From assembly GCA_015233285.1 (NCBI GenBank), contig JADFYA010000277.1, positions 1 through 5,092 on the forward strand: a stretch of 5,092 nt of DNA. Reading direction: 5' to 3'. The DNA is from Deltaproteobacteria bacterium (GTDB lineage Bacteria; Desulfobacterota; JADFXK01). This document shows, piece after piece, positions 1-5,092 of the stretch. Position 1 is the stretch's first letter; every line of letters starts with the position of its first letter. The notes beneath the pieces are model-generated. The model saw only the letters and a list, made by a program, of their open reading frames with translations. It had not been told where the DNA came from and did no database searches. Position numbers and translations under genes: made by a program.

Positions 1-125
1 TAAGTCCTCTTGACCACATACGTCTTCTTCACCACCGGCCTCTTGACCACGTAGGTCCTTTTCACCACATATGTCCTCTTTGCCACATACGGCTTGGGGT
101 GCCGTATTTTCTTAACCACGACCAC
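1..125 (-). CDS. Possible partial small basic repeat protein (TYVVKR repeats), runs off the left edge
   Basis: On the minus strand the frame from a GTG at 125-123 reads VVVVKKIRHPKPYVAKRTYV and continues through repeated T-Y-V-V-K-R units to the window edge, where the final TA would start another Tyr codon. The frame is open upstream to a TAA at 173-171, but there is no ATG and no good ribosome binding site; the GTG start is a guess. The repeats differ mostly at third codon positions (ACA/ACC/ACG, TAT/TAC, GTG/GTC, AAA/AAG), which supports this strand and frame as coding. The product is very basic and rich in valine and lysine/arginine. I do not recognise the family; no signal peptide is visible, so it could also be the 3' part of a broken gene. 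It lies about 160 bases downstream of the large gene on the same strand. Confidence 0.4.
   Translation of the reverse strand, partial: MVVVKKIRHPKPYVAKRTYVVKRTYVVKRPVVKKTYVVKRT
3..92 (-). repeat. 18-bp tandem repeat encoding (T/P)YVVKR
   Basis: In minus-strand order the units are PYVAKR (92-75), TYVVKR (74-57), TYVVKR (56-39), a shortened PVVKK (38-24), and TYVVKR (23-6), with the next unit starting at 5. The unit is six codons long. Units share the protein pattern more closely than the DNA pattern, as expected for a coding repeat under selection. Confidence 0.8.
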
Positions 126-216
126 CCTAAAAAAAGGTTCTGTTAAACAGAGGATAAACGAGCAACTTGATTAACCGTCAAAGCGAGTATGACCACGGGG
201 CCGATACTAGAATGGC

Positions 217-232
217 CCGGTAGCCGTACCGG
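217..232 (+). other. Small perfect GC hairpin in the downstream spacer (126-288)
   Basis: CCGGTA and TACCGG form a 6-bp stem around the 4-base loop GCCG. On the plus strand it is followed by ATTTTTAA, resembling a short intrinsic terminator facing right, yet no plus-strand gene precedes it in the window. On the minus strand, where the large gene's transcript would need to end, no T-run follows. The rest of the spacer holds no further gene I can support. Confidence 0.35.
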
Positions 233-288
233 ATTTTTAACTTAACTCACGTTCGTTAAACAGTTCATGGGCGCAGGATGAAAACTTA

Positions 289-3200
289 TCAGGGCCTGTA
301 ACGGATAAGGCCTCCAGGACTGGATTCAACATATTTTGTCGGCAACATTTCCCGACGGCCATCCAAGATCATTGTATCCTCATCCGTGATAAGAACCAGG
401 TTTCCGTAATCATCCACGCTCAAGGTCAGGGTATAATTTTTTCCGGGAGACATGTTCCTATAGTTTCGGATGGTACCAAAATTGGTCAGGCTCCCGTCGG
501 AGTAAACCAGATATATATTCATGTCGCCGGCGGCCGTCTTGACCTTTTGGTAACTTGTTGTCTCGCCGGAAAACGCCTGCCACGAAACGCCGTTGTATGA
601 AAGTTGGGCTACCCATTTGACGCCTCCGGCCAGCAGCGTCTGATTGGAGAACCTGGCCCAGGCGGAATCCGTCGGCTGGGGTGTGGTCGTAGTCGTGGAC
701 CCGGTTGTGGTTGTGGCCGTAGTCGTGGGACGACTTGTGGTTGTGGTCGTGGAGCCGGGTGTGGTTGTAGTCGTAGGGCGGCTTGTGGTTGTAGTCGTCG
801 GTCCGGTTGTGGTTGTGCTCCCGCCGCCCTGGGCAGAGGCGAACCGAGCTACTTTCCAGGAAGAGCCTGAGCCGCCCGATATGGGAGAAATGGTGACTGT
901 ACCGGAATTGGCCGAGTCAAATACAACCCCGGCCTTTTCTACACTGGGCGAGAAGATATCCGGCCCGTCAAAAATATTGTTTTCAACCTTGGGGTCATAA
1001 AAGACTTTGGAGTTAATTGCATCGCCGGAAGACAGCAATATGGCCGAACTGCCGGAGTAGGTTTGGAAATAGAAACTCTGGATGGGGGTAGACGTGCTTT
1101 TCCAAATCCCGTCGGTTACGGTGTTAACTTGAGCCGGTGCAAACTTGGTCAGAGATTGCTTATCTTCGGTGCCCAGGGACAGGTCGGTCAGAGTATAGTC
1201 ACCGGAGGTTGAAGAGTTGAACTGGATGCGCATCCGGTAGGTTTTTCCAGTAAGAACGTCGGTCCCGTCAAAGGAGCCGGCTTTGGGGGAAGTATCGCAG
1301 CAGGCCGTGATCTTCTTTCCGTCTTTGGACGCGACACAAACTGCTGCGCCAGTGTCATAGGTCTGATAGTACATAGCGAAATTCCCTAGCCCATGCCAGA
1401 TGCCGTCCAAGGAGTCCCCGTTGGAAGCCGCGATGAAGGACAATTCCTGGCCGTAGCCGGTGCCGTTCGGTCCGATGGCCGTGAGGCGAAAGTAATACAT
1501 GGTAGACGGCGATAATCCGGTCAAGGTGACGCTGACGTCTTTGTAATCCGTTCCGGACGGCAGGGAGTCCGATTTAGACTGATTGGGATAGTCGCCGCTA
1601 TTTTGTCCGTATTCAAAATACCACTTGCCGACTGCCTGGCCGTTAGGATTAATCATCCCGGTGAGGGTGGCCGAATCCGACGTAACATTGGACACGGCCC
1701 CGGTGACCACCACAGGGACGTTGCCGCCGGCCCGCACAATGGACACGGTAAATGGTCCGGTGTTATTGTCCTGGGCGGATACGTAAACGTAGTAGGTGGT
1801 GATGTCGGGCAGGGTGACCTGCATCTCTATTTGGCCGTTACCATCCTTGTCCTTGTCATCGGCCAGGATGACCCCGGTCGCGGAATTAGACACCCACACC
1901 TCGGGTTTAAAGGCCGAAGTTTCCACTTTAACCTTAATTTGCTCGTTCTTGTTGCTGGACATATAGGAATAGCAGGCAAATTGCCCAGGTCTGATCAGGT
2001 TGGCCGGGGTAACAATGTTTGCCGGTAAGACGATTTCGGTGTTGCTGGTATCGGTTTTTCCTGAGCTGGAATTGGTCATGCCTTTTTGGTAGACCATGGT
2101 CACGAAGGCGGCCTGGGAGGCGGCGTCGCTGATGGTCCCATAGACACCACCGCTGGCCAGGACGGCATCTTGAATCGTCATGGCTGCGGCCGCGGTCAGG
2201 GGTCGGCCGTTATCATTGGCTCTGGCCAGGCCCCGGTCCGGACTACTGGGACTCAAGAATCCATAATGAATTCGGATACCCTTTAGCGTAGCCGCGACAA
2301 TGGCATCCACCACCGGCTCCGGCCCGGCATTGTTTTCACCGTCGGTAAACACGCAGATGGCCGCTTTGCCCTGGAAATAGCTGACAACGCCACCGGAAAT
2401 CAGCTTATCCAACATCGATGCGGCCTGGTTGATGGCCCCGGCAATGTCCGTACCGCCGGAACTGGCCGCAGAAAATACATTTTGGACCACCTCTGGGTCG
2501 TCAAATCCGTGCAACACGGAGACCGAGCCGGTGAACGTTAGGGCTGCGGCCAGATCGGGTAAGATCTGCCTGGCCTTGGCCTCCCGGAATGAGGTCAACC
2601 CGTTAACCGTCTGCATGGCTGCCACCACCCGGACATTCTTGGGGTCTGTGTCTGCGTTGCTCCCCGAGTCATCCATGGCCACCACCACCAGCTTGTCATA
2701 ATTGATGGTTGGCCATTTGACCGAATTACTGGCGTAGTTGCCGGTTTCAATCTTCCCGTCCGCGGCCTTGGACCCGTCATTCTTCCCAAACACCACAGCG
2801 ATAATGTCGCCTTTATACTTATCTTTGTCCATGGCCTTAACCAGGTCCTGGCGGTCTTTATCAGTCCGGGTGTAGCTGGTGGCGTTAATCTTATCGCTCT
2901 GCCATAACGTACCGGCATAATCATCTTTATACAAAACAATCCTAAACTCGTCACACACCAGTGCCGCATTCATGGTGCTTAAGCCGGCCTTCCACTCAAA
3001 CTTGATCGGGGCAGTTGAGAGGATCGGATCTATCTTGGTCCCTTCTTTGGGGGAAATCAACACCGGCCCGATCCCGAAATTGACGAAAATGGGGGCGGCT
3101 GCCGCGGCGTCCTTGGTTAAATTTTTAGGGTCGCCGTCGGTTAAGTAGTTCTTTTTCCAGAATTCAGATATATTTTGATACTTCCCGCCCTTTAACTTGG

Positions 3201-4863
3201 CCCACATCTCTTGCAGAGTGCAAGAAGATGCGTCTTCAGCCGGAATGCCGGCCAAACTATAAGTCTCCTTACCGGAATCGTATACGTCCCAGAGCAGGTT
3301 GTGAATGGCTCTTTCCGTATCCTCGCCCTTATAGGGAAGATCATTTTCATCCAGTTTTATCGTCTTGGTATCATCTTCATAGTCATCGTAGTTGGAGTCA
3401 CCGATTCTGGCCATTATACCTTTATAACTGGAACTCTGATTGACGGCGATGGAAAAGAAAGTGGCGAAGGCCTCATCAAAGGCCATCTGGAGTGATTTCT
3501 GTTTGTTATGAAGGGTAACAGCATTTTTGGCATAATCATACTGGTTGCTGCTGCCGTCATGGTCCCCACCTTGTAAAACATTGGAGACCTGATTTTCAAT
3601 ATCGACCGCATGCCCGTATTCATGGCCGATAACATCCCAGTCAAACCGGTCCGCCTGAAGAAGGTAGACCCCCGGACCGAAGTCGCAATTATCCTGGGTC
3701 CGACAGGTATAGGTTCCCAACTCGGCCCCATTAGCCTTGTAAGATGTAAAATAGATTGTATTGGTGGCGATGGAGATGGACAACTTGTCCTTAGCCGTCT
3801 TAAAGATATCCCGGACCCCGTGAAACACGGACCAGGCGGAAAAGGTGGTTTTCTCCAAAGCGGAATTATGGGAATCATTGGGGTCGGGGAAGGTATATTT
3901 GATGGCGCCGTTGCTGACATTCGTCTGGGTCAGGGAATCAAACAGGATTGCCTTGGGGGTGGTATCCGCTCCGGTCAAATTGCGCTTGACGGTAAAGGTG
4001 TTGCTGCCGGAGAAACCGCCGAATTCAGTGCTCAACTCTATCTTGAATTTAGGATCGTCCTTCCAGGCGGTGAAGGAGTAAGTTCCCGTGTCGGACAAAA
4101 AATCTTTACTGACTTCAGAGTTCTTTTCGGTGTCAACGATCCGGATGCGAGCCCCCTGGACCGGCATGGTCCAGACGTTTCCGGGTCCGAACTGGACGGG
4201 ATTGGTGTAGGTCCATTGGATCGCGACTGATATACTGTCGCCCTTTTTGATGGCTCCCCGGGCTGGAAGCCGGGGTTCTGCAGATACCCCGCTCCGTTTC
4301 TGCTTGATCGTTTCTCGGTCTTTGAAGTGATCCTGCATTCTCTCCCGCAACTGGTCGTGATTCATGGGAGTAGGAGAAAAATGCAGAAGTACTGCTCCCA
4401 TGGTCGAGGGGATATCCACCCCGTGGAAGAGCAGCCCGCCGGTCAAGTGGAAAAAGTGGGCCTGCCGGCAAACCTGTTGCCCCTGTTCGTCGATCAATGT
4501 GGCCACCACGAAGTATTCCCCTTCAGGGCGGTGAAAGGTGACCATCAGTTTGGTAGATATTTCGCCACCCGACGTTCCGGTTTTGACGGGAATCTCTTCG
4601 GGCGCCAGGTTCACATCTCCGGACTCCCCCGTGGACAGATCATTGAGTGGTTGGACTTGAAGAACAATTTTTCCAGTGAAACTTGAGGCGGTCCGGACTC
4701 GTAGATCGCCGTCAAGGGCATGGCCGGGTAATGCCTGGCCTCCTAATTCAAAAATGATTTGATAGGGTTTAACCGTGGATGCGCCGGCAGGTGCGGCAAC
4801 TAGAAGTATAGACAGGAAAGAAATGACGCCGGCATATAGATATCTAAGAACTAATGTCTTCAT
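289..4863 (-). CDS. Large secreted multidomain protein with metallopeptidase-like, vWA, PPC and FnIII domains
   Basis: An intact 1524-codon frame runs from ATG to TGA, with a strong Shine-Dalgarno run just upstream that fixes the start. The predicted order is: signal peptide 1-28; beta-rich N-terminal module about 29-145; charged helical linker about 165-190; a beta-sandwich about 205-295 resembling carboxypeptidase-regulatory/transthyretin-like folds; a zinc-peptidase-like region about 300-600 with HEYGH at 414-418; an Ig/FnIII-like module about 601-720; vWA about 723-928; PPC about 945-1044; FnIII about 1048-1145; tandem modules 1153-1245 and 1251-1345; a Thr-rich linker 1347-1398; and an unrecognised C-terminal domain 1399-1524. 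No LPXTG motif, lipobox or C-terminal membrane anchor is visible, so it is probably released or held non-covalently outside the cell. It may be an extracellular protease or an adhesin-like protein; the substrate is unknown. There are only about ten cysteines, including a C387/C393 pair near the peptidase site. The domain order is my reading of motifs, not a profile search. Expression and export are very likely; proteolytic activity is inferred. Confidence 0.93.
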   Translation of the reverse strand: MKTLVLRYLYAGVISFLSILLVAAPAGASTVKPYQIIFELGGQALPGHALDGDLRVRTASSFTGKIVLQVQPLNDLSTGESGDVNLAPEEIPVKTGTSGGEISTKLMVTFHRPEGEYFVVATLIDEQGQQVCRQAHFFHLTGGLLFHGVDIPSTMGAVLLHFSPTPMNHDQLRERMQDHFKDRETIKQKRSGVSAEPRLPARGAIKKGDSISVAIQWTYTNPVQFGPGNVWTMPVQGARIRIVDTEKNSEVSKDFLSDTGTYSFTAWKDDPKFKIELSTEFGGFSGSNTFTVKRNLTGADTTPKAILFDSLTQTNVSNGAIKYTFPDPNDSHNSALEKTTFSAWSVFHGVRDIFKTAKDKLSISIATNTIYFTSYKANGAELGTYTCRTQDNCDFGPGVYLLQADRFDWDVIGHEYGHAVDIENQVSNVLQGGDHDGSSNQYDYAKNAVTLHNKQKSLQMAFDEAFATFFSIAVNQSSSYKGIMARIGDSNYDDYEDDTKTIKLDENDLPYKGEDTERAIHNLLWDVYDSGKETYSLAGIPAEDASSCTLQEMWAKLKGGKYQNISEFWKKNYLTDGDPKNLTKDAAAAAPIFVNFGIGPVLISPKEGTKIDPILSTAPIKFEWKAGLSTMNAALVCDEFRIVLYKDDYAGTLWQSDKINATSYTRTDKDRQDLVKAMDKDKYKGDIIAVVFGKNDGSKAADGKIETGNYASNSVKWPTINYDKLVVVAMDDSGSNADTDPKNVRVVAAMQTVNGLTSFREAKARQILPDLAAALTFTGSVSVLHGFDDPEVVQNVFSAASSGGTDIAGAINQAASMLDKLISGGVVSYFQGKAAICVFTDGENNAGPEPVVDAIVAATLKGIRIHYGFLSPSSPDRGLARANDNGRPLTAAAAMTIQDAVLASGGVYGTISDAASQAAFVTMVYQKGMTNSSSGKTDTSNTEIVLPANIVTPANLIRPGQFACYSYMSSNKNEQIKVKVETSAFKPEVWVSNSATGVILADDKDKDGNGQIEMQVTLPDITTYYVYVSAQDNNTGPFTVSIVRAGGNVPVVVTGAVSNVTSDSATLTGMINPNGQAVGKWYFEYGQNSGDYPNQSKSDSLPSGTDYKDVSVTLTGLSPSTMYYFRLTAIGPNGTGYGQELSFIAASNGDSLDGIWHGLGNFAMYYQTYDTGAAVCVASKDGKKITACCDTSPKAGSFDGTDVLTGKTYRMRIQFNSSTSGDYTLTDLSLGTEDKQSLTKFAPAQVNTVTDGIWKSTSTPIQSFYFQTYSGSSAILLSSGDAINSKVFYDPKVENNIFDGPDIFSPSVEKAGVVFDSANSGTVTISPISGGSGSSWKVARFASAQGGGSTTTTGPTTTTTSRPTTTTTPGSTTTTTSRPTTTATTTTGSTTTTTPQPTDSAWARFSNQTLLAGGVKWVAQLSYNGVSWQAFSGETTSYQKVKTAAGDMNIYLVYSDGSLTNFGTIRNYRNMSPGKNYTLTLSVDDYGNLVLITDEDTMILDGRREMLPTKYVESSPGGLIRYRP
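292..669 (-). other. C-terminal domain of unknown function (residues 1399-1524)
   Basis: After the Thr-rich linker comes a compact domain of about 126 residues that I do not recognise. It starts with AWARFSNQTLLAGG, alternates short hydrophobic strands (VKWVAQLSYNG, MNIYLVYSDG, YTLTLSVDDYGNLVLI) with glycine turns, and ends in a basic, proline- and glycine-containing tail. The pattern suggests a small beta domain. Its position at the end of a long flexible linker is typical of a binding or surface-attachment domain, but it shows no known sorting signature such as LPXTG or a PEP-CTERM-like tail. Confidence 0.5.
670..825 (-). repeat. Threonine-rich linker with 16- to 18-residue higher-order repeat (residues 1347-1398)
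   Basis: The linker consists of blocks of four or five threonines separated by SRP, PGS, GP, GS and PQP. At a larger scale the order is TTTTTSRPTTTTTPGS and then the same unit with two extra residues (TTTTTSRPTTTATTTTGS), followed by a partial third unit. At the DNA level this is an imperfect repeat of about 48 and 54 bp. Thr codons vary (ACC, ACA, ACG, ACT), so the Thr/Pro composition is being kept by selection. It is an extended, probably flexible spacer between the DGIW modules and the last domain and could be O-glycosylated, though nothing here proves that. Confidence 0.9.
829..1407 (-). repeat. Two tandem, diverged copies of a roughly 94-residue DGIW module
   Basis: Residues 1153-1245 and 1251-1345 align without large gaps. 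Both begin with DGIW, have a YYQTY/FYFQTY strand about 13-16 residues later, share FDG followed by D, have an F-x-S-x-x-SG block, and end in FAPAQ or FASAQ. The copies are diverged at most other positions, so the duplication is old and is a protein-level repeat rather than a recent DNA repeat. The first copy has three cysteines (C1176, C1188, C1189) and the second has none. I do not recognise the family; beta-rich binding modules are the most plausible reading. Confidence 0.75.
1429..1722 (-). other. Fibronectin type III domain (about residues 1048-1145)
   Basis: The segment contains 'TSDSATLTGMINPNG' near the first strands, a central 'WYFEYG' strand, and 'VTLTGLSPSTMYYFRLTAI' followed by 'GPNGTGYG'. 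This is the pattern of bacterial FnIII domains, including the conserved L-x-P-x-T-x-Y-x-F/Y-R core. Such domains act as spacers or carbohydrate/protein-binding modules in exported proteins. It follows the PPC domain directly and precedes the tandem DGIW modules. Confidence 0.85.
1732..2031 (-). other. Bacterial pre-peptidase C-terminal (PPC) domain (about residues 945-1044)
   Basis: The stretch begins with an 'NLIRPGQFACYSY' strand pair. It continues with an amphipathic 'IKVKVETSAFKPEVWVSN' block, an acidic turn ADDKDKDGNG, and the closing 'YYVYVSAQDNNTGPFTVSI' strands. This order is typical of PPC beta-sandwiches found on secreted bacterial peptidases, where they aid secretion, stability or localisation. 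Its presence agrees with a secreted protease function for the whole protein. The acidic D/N/G turn could bind calcium, but this is not shown. Confidence 0.75.
2080..2697 (-). other. von Willebrand factor type A domain with MIDAS (about residues 723-928)
   Basis: A beta strand, KLVVVAM, leads into DDSGS at 731-735, the DxSxS metal-ion-dependent adhesion site (D731, S733, S735). The second MIDAS element is GGTDI with T805, and the third is VFTDGENN with D841. This full set supports a folded, divalent-metal-binding vWA domain. In exported bacterial proteins such domains usually mediate protein-protein or matrix binding; here it may position a substrate for the upstream peptidase region, which is inference. 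Codons 819-855 of this domain are the segment duplicated in inverted orientation at the right edge of the window. Confidence 0.88.
2299..2409 (-). repeat. Inverted repeat, internal arm (vWA codons 819-855)
   Basis: This 111-bp stretch inside the vWA coding region is identical, in reverse complement, to 4982-5092. It holds exactly 37 whole codons, from D819 (DKLISGG...) to I855 (...EPVVDAI), and includes the MIDAS element VFTDGENN. I compared the two arms base by base and found no mismatch. The match stops at 2410/4981, where only scattered bases agree. Confidence 0.97.
3064..3966 (-). other. Gluzincin-like zinc metallopeptidase region (about residues 300-600)
   Basis: Residues 411-420 read VIGHEYGHAV, a zinc-binding HExxH helix with H414 and H418 as ligands and E415 as the catalytic base. 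A second helix, AFDEAFATFF at 461-470, resembles the 'EGFATYF'-type helix that carries the third zinc ligand in several gluzincin families, which makes E464 the likely third ligand. The gap between H418 and E464 is 45 residues, longer than the 19 of thermolysin, and contains a Gly/Asp/His-rich stretch (QGGDHDGSSN, 431-440). C387 and C393 lie just upstream and could form a disulfide. The MEROPS family cannot be assigned by eye. Since all three putative zinc ligands and the catalytic Glu are present, the site looks intact rather than degenerate. Confidence 0.75.
4780..4863 (-). other. Sec signal peptide (residues 1-28)
   Basis: The N-terminus has the classic three-part layout. K2 and R7 give a positively charged n-region, residues 8-24 form an uninterrupted hydrophobic core, and a small-residue c-region follows with A-G-A before S29, giving a likely signal peptidase I cut after A28. 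There is no cysteine at the +1 position, so it is not a lipoprotein signal, and no twin arginine, so export is probably by Sec. Confidence 0.9.
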
Positions 4864-4866
4864 CCG

Positions 4867-4874
4867 CCTCCTCC
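4867..4874 (-). promoter_or_regulatory. Shine-Dalgarno site of the large gene
   Basis: Read on the minus strand the sequence is GGAGGAGG followed by CGG and the ATG. The first GGAGG core is six bases from the start codon, which is near-ideal spacing. It confirms this ATG as the true start and the signal peptide as the N-terminus, and indicates efficient bacterial translation initiation. Confidence 0.88.
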
Positions 4875-4915
4875 GTTTGTCGGGGTATGTTAAGGCAACA
4901 TATTGTTTCCTCGTA

Positions 4916-4921
4916 ATTATA
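4916..4921 (-). promoter_or_regulatory. Possible proximal -10 box (TATAAT) of the large gene
   Basis: A perfect TATAAT hexamer on the minus strand lies in an AT-rich stretch (about 4914-4939), 52 bases upstream of the start codon. It would give a leader of about 45 bases. No good TTGACA-like -35 box is found at 16-18 bases upstream (that position reads about AGCTGA), so sigma-70 use is uncertain. Confidence 0.35.
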
Positions 4922-4961
4922 ATAATTTAAATCAAAATTCAGCTTTCCGTCGGTCAGGTAG

Positions 4962-4967
4962 ATTATA
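4962..4967 (-). promoter_or_regulatory. Possible distal -10 box (TATAAT) of the large gene
   Basis: This is a second perfect TATAAT on the minus strand, within ACTATAATCT and 98 bases upstream of the start. Its -35 position would fall at about 4985-4990, inside the inverted copy that starts at 4982, and reads CAGCTT, a poor match. If the junction at 4981/4982 is an artefact, the real -35 element has been replaced; if it is real, this promoter has been separated from its original upstream sequence. Confidence 0.3.
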
Positions 4968-4981
4968 GTAGTCAGATTTTT

Positions 4982-5092
4982 GATAAGCTGATTTCCGGTG
5001 GCGTTGTCAGCTATTTCCAGGGCAAAGCGGCCATCTGCGTGTTTACCGACGGTGAAAACAATGCCGGGCCGGAGCCGGTGGTGGATGCCATT
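4982..5092 (+). repeat. Inverted repeat, terminal arm: vWA fragment without a start, cut by the window edge
   Basis: Read on the plus strand this encodes DKLISGGVVSYFQG through EPVVDAI, identical in DNA and protein to residues 819-855 of the large gene. The frame is open leftwards to a TAA at 4928-4930, but no ATG, GTG or TTG start with a ribosome binding site lies there, so on its own it would be an unexpressed 5'-truncated fragment. It starts 118 bases upstream of the large gene's start codon, pointing away from it, and continues past the end of the window. It may be a chimeric contig end, or the beginning of a silent alternative cassette or paralogue. Confidence 0.95.

Noticed and set aside
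129..151. TCTGTT/AACAGA inverted repeat followed by seven T on the minus strand, as a terminator for the large gene
   Set aside because: With a usable loop the stem is only about 4 AT-containing pairs and is separated from the T-run by ACC, so it is too weak to call.
604..1000. Plus-strand frames rich in GCGRSRG or VVVVV
   Set aside because: They are antisense readings of the Thr-rich linker codons; the minus-strand frame has the signal peptide, Shine-Dalgarno site and domains.
3610..4230. A 206-codon plus-strand open frame opposite the metallopeptidase region
   Set aside because: It has no recognisable domain and lies wholly antisense to conserved motifs such as HEYGH; its openness follows from the codon use of the real gene.
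2595..4471. Other minus-strand frames overlapping the large gene (2595-2969, 3414-3920, 4133-4471)
   Set aside because: They are shifted readings of the same strand inside an intact 1524-codon gene and show low-complexity Pro/Ser/Arg/Trp content without motifs; there is no sign of a frameshift in the main frame.
4931..5092. Plus-strand frame across the junction as a real vWA paralogue (VDYSSQIFDKL beside INQAASMLDKL)
   Set aside because: The conservative-looking similarity covers only about ten residues; further left the MIDAS GGTD element is missing and a stop occurs at 4928-4930, so it is probably chance next to a 111-bp identical tract.
1..5092. tRNA, rRNA, CRISPR array, insertion sequence or riboswitch
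   Set aside because: I saw no CRISPR-like spaced repeats, transposase motifs, cloverleaf or rRNA sequence; the gene-free stretches are short.

Overview
The window is dominated by one very large gene on the minus strand (4863 down to 289, 1524 codons). It encodes a secreted, modular, probably surface-associated or extracellular protein. A Sec-type signal peptide is followed by two beta-rich modules, a zinc-metallopeptidase-like region with HEYGH and a downstream DEAFATFF helix, and an Ig/FnIII-like module. Next come a von Willebrand factor A (vWA) domain with a MIDAS motif, a bacterial pre-peptidase C-terminal (PPC) domain and a fibronectin type III domain. The protein ends with two tandem copies of a roughly 94-residue module, a threonine-rich linker and a C-terminal domain I do not recognise. 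The start is well supported by a GGAGGAGG Shine-Dalgarno run just upstream of the ATG.

The organism is a bacterium of roughly balanced base composition. The PPC domain, the 'NPNG' type of FnIII domain and the TTTTT-type linker are common in large exported proteins of environmental bacteria, including Desulfobacterota (former Deltaproteobacteria). That placement is a low-confidence inference: no phylogenetic marker gene is present.

Layout from left to right: 1-125 is the incomplete end of a second minus-strand reading frame made of a basic TYVVKR repeat that runs off the left edge. 126-288 is a gene-free spacer with a small GC hairpin but no convincing terminator for the large gene. 289-4863 is the large gene. 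4864-4981 is its AT-rich upstream region, with the ribosome binding site and two TATAAT boxes. 4982-5092 is a perfect 111-bp inverted copy of part of the vWA coding sequence (2299-2409) and runs off the right edge.

That inverted copy is the most notable signal. It covers exactly codons 819-855 of the large gene, has no start codon or ribosome binding site of its own, and lies head-to-head with the gene's promoter. It is either an amplification or assembly chimera at a contig end, which I think is more likely, or the visible edge of a silent cassette in an invertible locus that would swap the C-terminal half of the secreted protein. Sequence beyond 5092 would decide this.
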